Below, one piece after another: positions 55,063 to 63,455 of a stretch of DNA of 64,000 nt (positions are counted from its first letter, which is position 1; every line of letters starts with the position of its first letter). The stretch lies in contig NZ_CVST01000040.1 of NCBI RefSeq assembly GCF_001180225.1, positions 1 to 64,000 on the forward strand, written 5' to 3'. The DNA is from Candidatus Pelagibacter communis. GTDB lineage: Bacteria; Pseudomonadota; Alphaproteobacteria; Pelagibacterales; Pelagibacteraceae. The position numbers were made by a program, and so were the translations under genes. The notes beneath the pieces were generated by a model, which did not search any database, was not told where the DNA came from, and worked only from the letters and a program-made list of their open reading frames with translations.

Positions 55063-55637
55063 TACATTCTTTTCCCATTGTTAAAAAAACCTGTCTCGTA
55101 TATATGAAGATAATCCTTTTTTCCTCCAGCGTTTTCAGAAGCTTGCATTTCTCCTCTAGCATTTTCAGGTGATGAGCCATCAGGCAAAAAACAAAAAAAG
55201 TTATTTGAAGCAGAAACTTTAGTGCAGTTTCCAGTTGTAGATGTGCATCTACTAATTGTCATATGCTCAAGTTTTTTTGTTAAATCTGTTAGTTTAGTTC
55301 CTTTGTCATTAGTGCCATCAAAATCAGAACATTTTGTAGCTGTAGATTTATGATATTCCACATTATATCTGTTCAAACCTTGTGCCTGCCAAACTTCTAA
55401 ATCTGCAGTATTGTTGGAAGTATCATTTATAACTCTAATCGTATAAGCGTTTCCATCTTCCAATGAAAGTTGTCTAACATAATTTATTTGGCCTCGAATT
55501 GTTGCAAGGTCACTTTCAAAATTTTCTTGATCACCAAAGTTATCAATTGCTGGAAAACCAACTGCACCAATGATGGATACAATGGCTATAGTTGTCATCA
55601 GCTCCAAAATACTGAAACCTTTTTCTTTAATTCCCAT
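55062..55637 (-). CDS. FimT/GspH-type minor pilin
   Basis: The 191-residue protein has a short leader MGIKEKG and helix FSILELMTTIAIVSIIGAVGFPAIDNF with Glu at +5, followed by the FimT/GspH pattern in which a helix (SDLATIRGQINYVRQLSLEDG) leads to a strand containing YTIRVI. The remaining part is a small beta domain with cysteine pairs (TKCSDFDG, SRCTST, NCTKVS, FFCFLPDG). It is the first of four consecutive minor pilin genes in GspH-I-J-K order and starts six bases after pilC. Confidence 0.88.
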   Translation of the reverse strand: MGIKEKGFSILELMTTIAIVSIIGAVGFPAIDNFGDQENFESDLATIRGQINYVRQLSLEDGNAYTIRVINDTSNNTADLEVWQAQGLNRYNVEYHKSTATKCSDFDGTNDKGTKLTDLTKKLEHMTISRCTSTTGNCTKVSASNNFFCFLPDGSSPENARGEMQASENAGGKKDYLHIYETGFFNNGKRM

Positions 55638-55643
55638 TAAAGT

Positions 55644-56933
55644 CTATCCTACAGCTTGACCAATGCTGAAGATTGGCATGTACAAAGCTATCATAAGAAG
55701 CCCAATAATTGCGCCAATTATTACGATCATTAATGGTTCTATGATTGAGGATAGAGCAGCAACAACACCATCAAATTCTTCTTCATAATAATTTGCAATT
55801 GATTGGAACATTTCTTCCATATTTCCTGTTCGTTCACCAACAGCTGTTAACTGGGAAAGAGCTGGAGGAAATATGTGCTCTTCTTTTTGGAGTAGCGCAG
55901 ACAAAGTTTGACCAGTTACTATCTGCCTCCCAATTCTTTCTAATGCATAAATAAAGACAAGATTTGTTGTTACAGATTTAGAAATTTTTATTGTGTCTAT
56001 GATGCTTACCCCAGCTCTTGTTAAATTAGCCATAATCATACACATCCTAGATACTGTTGCTTTAACGATTAAATCGCCAAACAATGGGAACTTTAAAAAC
56101 CTTTTATGCATTACATGTCTAAAACCTTCTATATTTTTATACATAAAGTTATATGTAACCCTAATAATTATGATAATTCCCAAAATTTTCATTATATTTG
56201 TAGGATTAGCAATAAATCTACTTGCATTAACAATAACTAAAGTTGCTGCAGGGAGTTGAACACCCATGGAACCATACATTTTCTCAAAAACAGGAACAAC
56301 TTTCCACAACATGAAAATTGTAATCACTGTTGCAACTGTCAAAAGCATTACTGGATAAAATAATGCACTTTTTATCCCTTGTTTAATTTTTGCATTTTTC
56401 TCTAATAATTCTACAAGTTTAATTAAAAACTCATCTAACTTACCACTGGCCTCACCTGCAGAGATCATATTCAAATAAATATTATCAAAAATTTTAGGAT
56501 GCTTAGCAAATGCATCCGTTAAATTCATACCGCCATTTAAATCTTTAATTATAGCGTGAGCAGTCATTTTCATTTTCATGTGTACAGTTTGATCTCTGAT
56601 CATCATTATAGACTCGAGAATAGGCAGACCTGCTTTGATCATGGTTGATACTTTTTTTGTAAACTGCAGTAATTCCTTTGGCGGAACTTTGGCCCAAGGT
56701 CCAAAATTTAAATAAATATTTCCTTTTGAAATAATAATAGGGGCATTACTTATAGGAACATCATCTAAAGACGGTGGACCTTTTGTTTCAGATTTACCGT
56801 TACCTTTTTTAATCGAGGTAACAATTATTTTTTTTTTTCTAAGTTCTACTGCAGCACTTTTTGGATCAGATGCAGAAATTACACCATTTATTTTTTTTCC
56901 AGCTTGAACACCAGCATATTGAAATGTTGCCAT
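55644..56933 (-). CDS. pilC: Type IV pilus inner-membrane platform protein PilC/GspF
   Basis: PilC couples the PilB and PilT ATPases to pilin insertion and removal. The 429-residue protein has the N-terminal domain (MATFQYAGVQAGKKINGVI, SAAVELRKKKI) and two copies of the T2SSF domain (VSTMIKAGLPILESI ... MISAGEASGKLDEFLIKL; and MANLTRAGVSIIDTIKIS ... LTAVGERTGNMEEMFQSIANYYEEEF), with three membrane helices (about 190-215, 240-265, and 395-425). Length is slightly above the usual 400. It follows pilB after three bases. Confidence 0.95.
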   Translation of the reverse strand: MATFQYAGVQAGKKINGVISASDPKSAAVELRKKKIIVTSIKKGNGKSETKGPPSLDDVPISNAPIIISKGNIYLNFGPWAKVPPKELLQFTKKVSTMIKAGLPILESIMMIRDQTVHMKMKMTAHAIIKDLNGGMNLTDAFAKHPKIFDNIYLNMISAGEASGKLDEFLIKLVELLEKNAKIKQGIKSALFYPVMLLTVATVITIFMLWKVVPVFEKMYGSMGVQLPAATLVIVNASRFIANPTNIMKILGIIIIIRVTYNFMYKNIEGFRHVMHKRFLKFPLFGDLIVKATVSRMCMIMANLTRAGVSIIDTIKISKSVTTNLVFIYALERIGRQIVTGQTLSALLQKEEHIFPPALSQLTAVGERTGNMEEMFQSIANYYEEEFDGVVAALSSIIEPLMIVIIGAIIGLLMIALYMPIFSIGQAVG

Positions 56934-56936
56934 AAA

Positions 56937-58688
56937 CTAAACTACTAAAATTCTAGAATATTCTTCAACAGATAATATACCTTTTTTAATAAAATTTCTG
57001 CCAATAACTTGCATAGTTTTGAAACCATCCTTAATTGCAACTTCAAGCATTTCATCTCCTCTAGCATCTCTTAATATCGCTGCTTCTAAGTTGGGAGTTT
57101 TTTTTAACACTTCGTAAATTCCTTGTCTTCCTTTATATCCAGTGTTATTACATTCTGCACAACCTGCACCCATTTTGGGGGTAAAAGTATTTAACTCTTC
57201 TTCTTTAAAACCAAGTTGTAATAAACTTTCTCTTGTTGCCTTGTCATCATCCACGGTACAAGAAGAACAATTCTTTCTTGCTAACCTTTGAGCAACAATT
57301 AAACTTAAAGCTGATGCAACCATGAAACTTGGAACACCCATATTTACTAATCTGACAACTGTAGACACTGCATCATTTGTATGAAGTGTACTTAATAACA
57401 AGTGTCCAGTTAAAGCGGCTTTAATTGCAATATCTACGGTAGATTTATCTCTTATCTCTCCAACTAGAATTACCTCTGGGTCTTGTCTTAAGAAAGATTT
57501 TAATATTGCCTCAAATGTTAAACCAATTTCATTGTTAGCTTGAATTTGACCTACTCCTTTTAAATAAAATTCAACTGGATCCTCAGCTGTCATTATATTT
57601 GTTCCAGGATTATTTATTTTTTTAATACATCCATAAAGAGTTGTACTTTTACCACTACCTGTTGGGCCTGTAACCAAAACCATCCCTTGGGGAGCGGTTA
57701 TAGCTGTGACCAAGTTATCGTAATCTTCTTTATCAAGACCGATTTGCTCTAAACCAAGATCTGGTCCAGCAGCAAGTAAACGCATAACAACTCTTTCACC
57801 TTCTTTAGCTGGAATAACTGAAAATCTAACATCAATATCAACATCATCTTCATTTTTTGGTTGTGGATTTTTAAATTGAAGTTTTCCATCTTGTGGCAAC
57901 CTTTTTTCAGAAATATCACAACCCGACATAATCTTTAGTCTTGTCACTATTGCATTATAATTCTCCATCAAAAATTGTTTAAATTGTAATTGTTCTTGAA
58001 GGACACCATCTTTTCTAAATCTTACTCTTGCCTCACCTCTTCTAAAAATTTCAATATGGATATCACTCGTACCACTAAAAAAAGACTCGTTTAAAAGTTT
58101 ATCAACAAACTCAACTACAGCATTTTCACCTTGCGTAATTTTTACATTCGGGACCTTCACATTTAAATTTGGTTTTGAAAGTGATGATTTTTGTGCTTGA
58201 TTATTTGTTGAGTTTGCAGACTCTTGTGTTGCTTCAATTACAGATTTAAACTTTAGAGCTTGATCCAAATTTGATGGTTTAGCAACATATAGCTCTACAT
58301 TACATCCTGTCATGCTTTTAATCTTGCCTGCCAATGTAGATTTGGTTGGATCAAATAAAGCAATTTTCAAAATTCTCCCATTTAATTCGAATGGAAGCAT
58401 TTCATTTTCCATTATAAAATCTTTTGGAAGTTTTTTTACAGCTTCTTTTTTAATATTTTGCTCAGTTAGAATAGTTTTACGTAAAGCATAATTTCTTGAA
58501 ACTGCTGAAACAATATCATCTTCACTTACTAATTTGTCATCAATTAAATACTCTAGAACTCCAAGGGGAACCTTGCCATTACTATCGTATTTTTTTTTAG
58601 CCTCATTAAAATTTGCTTCAGATAATTTTCCACTAGTTTTTAAAAGGTTTGAAATCTTAATACTTATTTCAGGATTTATTGAAGGCAT
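56937..58688 (-). CDS. pilB: Type IV pilus extension ATPase PilB/GspE
   Basis: PilB powers pilus assembly. The 583-residue protein has an N-terminal N1/N2 domain region (about 1-160), and the secretion ATPase core: Asp box region FSGTSDIHIEIFRRGEARVRFR, Walker A GPTGSGKSTT at residues 341-350, Walker B/Asp-Glu stretch DPEVILVGEIRD, His box TALTGHLLLSTLHTNDA, and the zinc-binding tetracysteine CSSC...CAECNNTGYKGRQGIYE (about 475-515). It is complete. It starts 27 bases after the secretin gene stop. The retraction ATPase pilT is encoded on the other strand at 63456. Confidence 0.96.
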   Translation of the reverse strand: MPSINPEISIKISNLLKTSGKLSEANFNEAKKKYDSNGKVPLGVLEYLIDDKLVSEDDIVSAVSRNYALRKTILTEQNIKKEAVKKLPKDFIMENEMLPFELNGRILKIALFDPTKSTLAGKIKSMTGCNVELYVAKPSNLDQALKFKSVIEATQESANSTNNQAQKSSLSKPNLNVKVPNVKITQGENAVVEFVDKLLNESFFSGTSDIHIEIFRRGEARVRFRKDGVLQEQLQFKQFLMENYNAIVTRLKIMSGCDISEKRLPQDGKLQFKNPQPKNEDDVDIDVRFSVIPAKEGERVVMRLLAAGPDLGLEQIGLDKEDYDNLVTAITAPQGMVLVTGPTGSGKSTTLYGCIKKINNPGTNIMTAEDPVEFYLKGVGQIQANNEIGLTFEAILKSFLRQDPEVILVGEIRDKSTVDIAIKAALTGHLLLSTLHTNDAVSTVVRLVNMGVPSFMVASALSLIVAQRLARKNCSSCTVDDDKATRESLLQLGFKEEELNTFTPKMGAGCAECNNTGYKGRQGIYEVLKKTPNLEAAILRDARGDEMLEVAIKDGFKTMQVIGRNFIKKGILSVEEYSRILVV

Positions 58689-58715
58689 GTTTAAAGTTAT
58701 AATAAAAATTATAAC

Positions 58716-60332
58716 TTATACAACATTTGCACTTAGGAATATTAACAGTTGAGTTTTATCGTCTTTATCAGTTGTTTGTCTAAAAAATGCTCCTAGTAAT
58801 GGAATTTTTGAGAAGAACGGCACATAAGTTTCACTGTTTTCTCTAGTATTTTTATAAACACCTCCAAGTACAGCTACATCACCAGCATTAATTTGGACTA
58901 TAGATGTAAGCGATTCCTCGTTCGTTACAACGTCATCACCTGAGCTTTCACCTGGTGCATCATTTGCAAGTGATAATTCAATTTTTACTCTACTTTCTCC
59001 AACAATTTCTGGTTTCACCGTGATGCTTAAATTTTGTGGAATTTCTACTGTAGATCCTGCAGCATCACCTGAAGCTGGAATTACTTTTACTAAAGTTGTA
59101 CCTTGAGTAAGAGTTGCTTCTTCACCGTCCATTGCAAATAGTTTTGGATTTGAAACTGTTTCTGTATTAGAGTCTTTCACTGATGCAGTGATTACAGCTT
59201 TGATCTTTGTCATTCCTATATTTCCAAGCAAAAATGCTCCTCCTGCCAAACTGACTGCATCTGATAAATCTGCATTAGATATAGCCTCAGGATTCGTATC
59301 TGCTACAGGTGTTATAGAAGTTGTGTTTCCTGGGTTAGTATCAATCCCTGAAAAGGTTATTCGGTCTTTTCCATTTGCAGTTGCCGCAGCATTTAATGCA
59401 TCTATGTTTGCACTAAAGTTTTTATTAAAGCCATCAGTTGCATTAACAATATAAGCCTCGATCATTACTTGTTTTTTTTCCAAGTCAATTTTGTTTAGAA
59501 TGTTCTCTGCCTGATTTAATTGCGCATATGTGCCTGTGATTATAATTTGATTATTTTTTTCATCATCTACCATAGTAAAACCTTCGGTCTCACCCATAAC
59601 TTCCCCAAGAGATTCTACTAAATCTGTTGAACTTTGATAAAAGACTTTAAAGATCTCTGTAACCAAAGGTTCTGAACCATCTCCTTCGTTTGAAACTGAG
59701 CCTCCAATATCTAAGGAAGCTAAATTATTATTTTCCTCTATTGTATTGTCTATTTTGGCTTTTTCTAATTCAGCAAAAAATTCTTTTGTATGAACTCTTA
59801 ACAGACCAGAGTCTTCATCAACAGTCATAATTAAACTATTAATATCTAAAATGGCATAAACAGCAGAACCCCATTTTATATTTTCAAAGTCTATAGTTAT
59901 TTCTCCATCAACTTCATTACCTATGATGATATTTCTCTGAACCAATCCAGCAAGTAATTTTAAAGCTGATCTTATATTCATATTATTAAGCTTTAAACTT
60001 ACTTCGGTATCTTCTAATTTTTTAATCTTTAAATTTCTATCAATTAGTTTAAGTGATTTTTTTTCTAGCGCCTTACCCTCTGTTAAAGAAATTCTTCTTA
60101 CTAACTTTTCCTCTTTTTTATTTTTATTTAAAATATCATTTGAATCTTGATTAAATTGTTCTGCAGTTTGTCTAAAATTTTCAGCGCTTGCTTTTACATT
60201 GAAAGACTCAATTTCTTGAACAGCTCCTTTATCCTTTTGATCATAAGCCATTTTAGGCCTTTTTGAACTACTACAACTTACCAGTAATATAGACAGTGTT
60301 AATACTAGTAATAATTTAATAAATTTTGTCAT
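58716..60332 (-). CDS. pilQ: Type IV pilus secretin, MshL/PilQ type lipoprotein
   Basis: The 538-residue protein forms the outer-membrane channel for the pilus. It has a lipoprotein signal with lipobox LLVSC (C20), an STN domain (SLKLNNMNIRSALKLLAGLVQRNIIIG, about 110-160), an N1-type domain with YAQLNQAENILNKIDLEKKQVMIEAYIV, and a secretin core (ETVSNPKLFAMDGEEATLTQGTT, VIPASGD, VEIPQNLSITVKPEIVGESRVKIELSL, DVAVLGGVYKN, VPFFSKIPLLGAFFRQ). The short form with a lipobox and only one N-domain is that of MshL rather than classic PilQ. It is start-stop overlapped with the LysM-PilP gene. Confidence 0.94.
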   Translation of the reverse strand: MTKFIKLLLVLTLSILLVSCSSSKRPKMAYDQKDKGAVQEIESFNVKASAENFRQTAEQFNQDSNDILNKNKKEEKLVRRISLTEGKALEKKSLKLIDRNLKIKKLEDTEVSLKLNNMNIRSALKLLAGLVQRNIIIGNEVDGEITIDFENIKWGSAVYAILDINSLIMTVDEDSGLLRVHTKEFFAELEKAKIDNTIEENNNLASLDIGGSVSNEGDGSEPLVTEIFKVFYQSSTDLVESLGEVMGETEGFTMVDDEKNNQIIITGTYAQLNQAENILNKIDLEKKQVMIEAYIVNATDGFNKNFSANIDALNAAATANGKDRITFSGIDTNPGNTTSITPVADTNPEAISNADLSDAVSLAGGAFLLGNIGMTKIKAVITASVKDSNTETVSNPKLFAMDGEEATLTQGTTLVKVIPASGDAAGSTVEIPQNLSITVKPEIVGESRVKIELSLANDAPGESSGDDVVTNEESLTSIVQINAGDVAVLGGVYKNTRENSETYVPFFSKIPLLGAFFRQTTDKDDKTQLLIFLSANVV

Positions 60333-61552
60333 TAATTGAATAAATCCTCAACATTAGTTACTGTTTCACTGTCGTTATCATTGTTATCGTTTTCATTATT
60401 CTCTGTTTGATTTTCAATATTTGTATCATCATTGTTCACATCATCATTAATTATATCTTCATTATTTGATTGTGGTAAAGATGCAATTGCCATTCCTACT
60501 ATTGGAGTATTAATTAAAAATTCATATTCAATATTGTCCTCTAAAACAATCATTTTATTTTTTTCAATTGAGACTATCACGCCATCTCTGTTACCTATTC
60601 TATCTCCCTCTCTAACCATAAATTGACTGTTACTTATTTCAATTATTGCAAGATTTTTTCTATTTATTTTAAAATCGTTAATACTCTTCTTGTCTAAGTT
60701 TTCATAAGAAATATTCTCATTAGTATAAATTGGAATTTTTACTAATTGATTTTCATTTAATATTACTGTGTTTTTATCAAAAGCATTAAATTCTATTAAT
60801 TCGCTTATTTCTCTTTCATATCTTTTGCCAATATCAGCTATTGTTTCATTCTCATTTGTTACATGAATAAAGAAAGGTAGTAATAATTTATCACCAATTA
60901 AAATAATATTTTCATCTTCTAAATTATTGTAAGAAGCAAGTTGTGTTGCGCTTAAATTATATCTCTCAGCAATTGTTTTTAAGTTTTGACCTTCTTTTAC
61001 GATATGAAATCTATTTGGTATAACTACTTTATCACCAACTACTAATTTTCTTGATCCAGGATAAATTGCATTTGCAACTTCGATTTCTCTTAAAGAAAAT
61101 CCATATCTAAAAGCAATTTTCTCAATTGTATCGTTTTCCGATACGGTATGAGTTGTAGGTGTTTTTGCTCTATCGATTTTTTTTACTTTAGCTCTTTGAA
61201 ATTGATGAGCAGACTCTTTACTTAGCGCAACACCTTTGAGCAAATAATCTTTTAGAGAATATGCGATGATCGGATCAATATTCAAAACTGTAACAATTTC
61301 TGTGTCCTGGGGTTCGTTCTCGACAACTTCATTTACCTGGTCCGTCTTCTCAATAATTTCTTCTGCTAATTCTATTTCAGGAGCTTCTTCCTCTATTGCT
61401 AAATCCGTCTCAGTTTCGACGATATCTTCAACTTTTATCTCTACGACTTCTGGCTCTCTTACAATACCAATTTCATTTGTAAATGGATCACTGCTGAAAG
61501 AATTGCCGAAATACAATACAAAGATGGTTGTTAATATAAATCTTAGCAACAT
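60332..61552 (-). CDS. LysM-repeat protein with PilP-like C-terminus
   Basis: The 406-residue protein has an N-terminal hydrophobic signal (about 1-20), an acidic linker, a PilP-like stretch SLKDYLLKGVALS (99-111), three LysM domains (about 135-179, 182-226 and 229-274) and a C-terminal beta domain (about 300-346) with REGDRIGNRDGVIVSIEKNKMIVLED, which matches the PilP pattern G-D-x-x-G-x-x-x-G-x-(I/V)-x-x-I. PilP bridges the inner-membrane PilN/PilO complex to the secretin. Position between pilM-N and the secretin gene is where pilP lies in other species. LysM domains would bind peptidoglycan. Confidence 0.78.
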   Translation of the reverse strand: MLLRFILTTIFVLYFGNSFSSDPFTNEIGIVREPEVVEIKVEDIVETETDLAIEEEAPEIELAEEIIEKTDQVNEVVENEPQDTEIVTVLNIDPIIAYSLKDYLLKGVALSKESAHQFQRAKVKKIDRAKTPTTHTVSENDTIEKIAFRYGFSLREIEVANAIYPGSRKLVVGDKVVIPNRFHIVKEGQNLKTIAERYNLSATQLASYNNLEDENIILIGDKLLLPFFIHVTNENETIADIGKRYEREISELIEFNAFDKNTVILNENQLVKIPIYTNENISYENLDKKSINDFKINRKNLAIIEISNSQFMVREGDRIGNRDGVIVSIEKNKMIVLEDNIEYEFLINTPIVGMAIASLPQSNNEDIINDDVNNDDTNIENQTENNENDNNDNDSETVTNVEDLFN

Positions 61553-63318
61553 TATTTTTTACCTGCCTCTAATAAATCTGAAACTATTGTTTCATCGTCA
61601 AAAACTTCATCAGCTAGAGGTTTTAAAGATAATCTTGAGTTAAATTTTTTTGTTATTTTTTCTTTTGGCAAATCTTCTTCTTTTAGATCAGGTTGTCCAG
61701 CAACTGTGTAAAGAGCTATTCGATCTTCTTTAGAAAATTCAACTAATGCCTCAATTTTACTATCATTAACAACTTCATTTTCTGAAAAACTATTCATCAT
61801 ATTTACCACAGCTTGGTCGTTCATAGCTACACCAGAAAATAAAATATTATGTTTTTCTTGTATTCCAAAACTAGTCAATCTTATATTTTTTGGAACTATT
61901 TGATCTAAACTTGCATAAAGATTTGCAGTTGTTTTTAAATTTGATCCAAAGGCTGCTGCAATTCTTTTATCTTCATTAATGCTATCGATTTTTGCATTAT
62001 AACCTTGCAAAAGATTATTTTTACTTTCAAGATCTTCCTCTAAAATTTTAGTGGCAGCTAATTTAGATGAATTGTTCATTAATTTAAAAATTTTAAATGG
62101 AACAATGTGTCCAATAATACCCAAAACAAAAATCATCGAAATCATTAAACAAAAATTACCTAAAGATTTTGATCTTCTGTTAGTTTTTACCTGATCAAAA
62201 TTAGATAAAAGATTTACTGAAATTATTTCGTTAGTTTCTAGATTAAAAGAATTTAATTTTCTTGATGCTATACCAATTGCTTCCGATGCAAGAGATTTAT
62301 TGCTAAGTGAATCTATATATTTTTTTGCACTATCAGAAATTTCAGCGGAGTCTTCTGGATTATAAAGCTTAACAACAACATCTCCCAATTGTCGCTCAAT
62401 TCCTTTTGAAACATTTTTAATTTTTGACTTATCTGAAATTACTGTGATGATGTTTATAGGATCAAATTCATACTTTGTTTCATACTCAACTAAATACTGT
62501 TTAATTTGAGAACCAAGTCTTTCAAAAATTTCATCCCAAAATTCTGTTTCAACACTCTCAACTTCCTCAACTGTATCAAGCAATACTTGATCTGCTTCAA
62601 TAATATTTAATTCTGAATACTGAAAACCTTTATTGGAACAAATAGTAATACTTTTCTCATCTTTTGAATAATTGAAAATAACATTTGGAGTTTCAAAACC
62701 TTCTTTCCCAAGAAGTATTCCTTGAGAGTTAACATGAGCGAAAGGTGCAAGATCAATTACCACAGGATTATAACCTGCAAGCCTAAATATATTCGAATAA
62801 GTTTCCACAAACTTTATCTCCATAGCAACTAAAACTACATCCATTACACCAAGCTCTTCATTTGTATTCATAACAGAATAACTTGTTTCAAATTCATCTA
62901 AATTTTCAGGTGTTTCATCAAACTGATCCCAAAATCCACCTAAAGCAGTTGCTTCCCTTAAACTTTCTTCATCCATAATTGGAATTTGTAAATTATAAAT
63001 TTGTGCTTTGGATGTATCTAAAGAAACGGCAATGTCTTTTGTTTTAGTCTTAATAGAGTCTAATGCATTTTTTACTTGATCACTTAAATATGTTGTTGCG
63101 GATAAAAAATCTTGGTCTTCTCCAATTCCTGCTATTTGTTGATTAGAGAAATTATCAATTTTACAAACACCTTTTTTGTATGAAATTTCTGCAGCTTGAA
63201 TAAATTTATCTCTAAAAACTACACCTATTACTTTTTCTTTTTTTGAGTGATTTTTTCCTATTAATTTAATGATAGGAGCAAAAGCTTTTGCAATAGGAGG
63301 TCCAATTTTATCAATCAT
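61552..63318 (-). CDS. PilM-PilN fusion protein
   Basis: The 588-residue protein combines two pilus alignment proteins. Residues about 25-370 resemble PilM, the actin-like cytoplasmic ATPase (VIGVVFRDKFIQAAEIS, IAVSLDTSKAQIYNLQIP, VVIDLAPFAHVNS, INIITVISDKSKIKNVSKGIE). At residues about 387-408 is one membrane helix (CLMISMIFVLGIIGHIVPF), and the periplasmic remainder has the PilN pattern (LLQGYNAKIDSINEDKRIAAAFG, LYASLDQIVPKNIRLTSFGIQEKHNILFSGVA, FSEN). In most bacteria pilM and pilN are separate genes in which the PilN N-terminus (about ten residues) docks in PilM. It starts the nine-gene pilus operon. Confidence 0.8.
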   Translation of the reverse strand: MIDKIGPPIAKAFAPIIKLIGKNHSKKEKVIGVVFRDKFIQAAEISYKKGVCKIDNFSNQQIAGIGEDQDFLSATTYLSDQVKNALDSIKTKTKDIAVSLDTSKAQIYNLQIPIMDEESLREATALGGFWDQFDETPENLDEFETSYSVMNTNEELGVMDVVLVAMEIKFVETYSNIFRLAGYNPVVIDLAPFAHVNSQGILLGKEGFETPNVIFNYSKDEKSITICSNKGFQYSELNIIEADQVLLDTVEEVESVETEFWDEIFERLGSQIKQYLVEYETKYEFDPINIITVISDKSKIKNVSKGIERQLGDVVVKLYNPEDSAEISDSAKKYIDSLSNKSLASEAIGIASRKLNSFNLETNEIISVNLLSNFDQVKTNRRSKSLGNFCLMISMIFVLGIIGHIVPFKIFKLMNNSSKLAATKILEEDLESKNNLLQGYNAKIDSINEDKRIAAAFGSNLKTTANLYASLDQIVPKNIRLTSFGIQEKHNILFSGVAMNDQAVVNMMNSFSENEVVNDSKIEALVEFSKEDRIALYTVAGQPDLKEEDLPKEKITKKFNSRLSLKPLADEVFDDETIVSDLLEAGKK

Positions 63319-63455
63319 AATTTTTTATAAAAACCGAATAAAATCACAATAATAAATACCGAATCGGTACACAAGCATTAGTTGTGTTACTTTATATATG
63401 TATCAATATTAAAAAAAACTTGAAAAGCTATAACTTTTAGAGCATCAAAACATTT
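63319..63455. promoter_or_regulatory. Divergent pilus promoter region with two inverted repeats
   Basis: The 137 bases separate the leftward pilus operon and rightward pilT. TACCGA(A)TCGGTA at 63357-63369 is a perfect 13-base palindrome. Immediately after it, GTACACAA (63367-63374) and TTGTGTTAC (63382-63390) form a longer inverted repeat with one bulged base around a GCATTAG spacer. The elements abut and lie roughly equidistant from the two starts, fitting shared operators. CCGAAT also occurs at 63333 as a third half-site. No regulator is identified. Confidence 0.5.

Noticed and set aside
12336-63455. Possible genomic island between carB and pilT
   Set aside because: Base composition looks like the core genes and I see no integrase, transposase, flanking repeat or tRNA end duplication; acquisition cannot be supported from this window.
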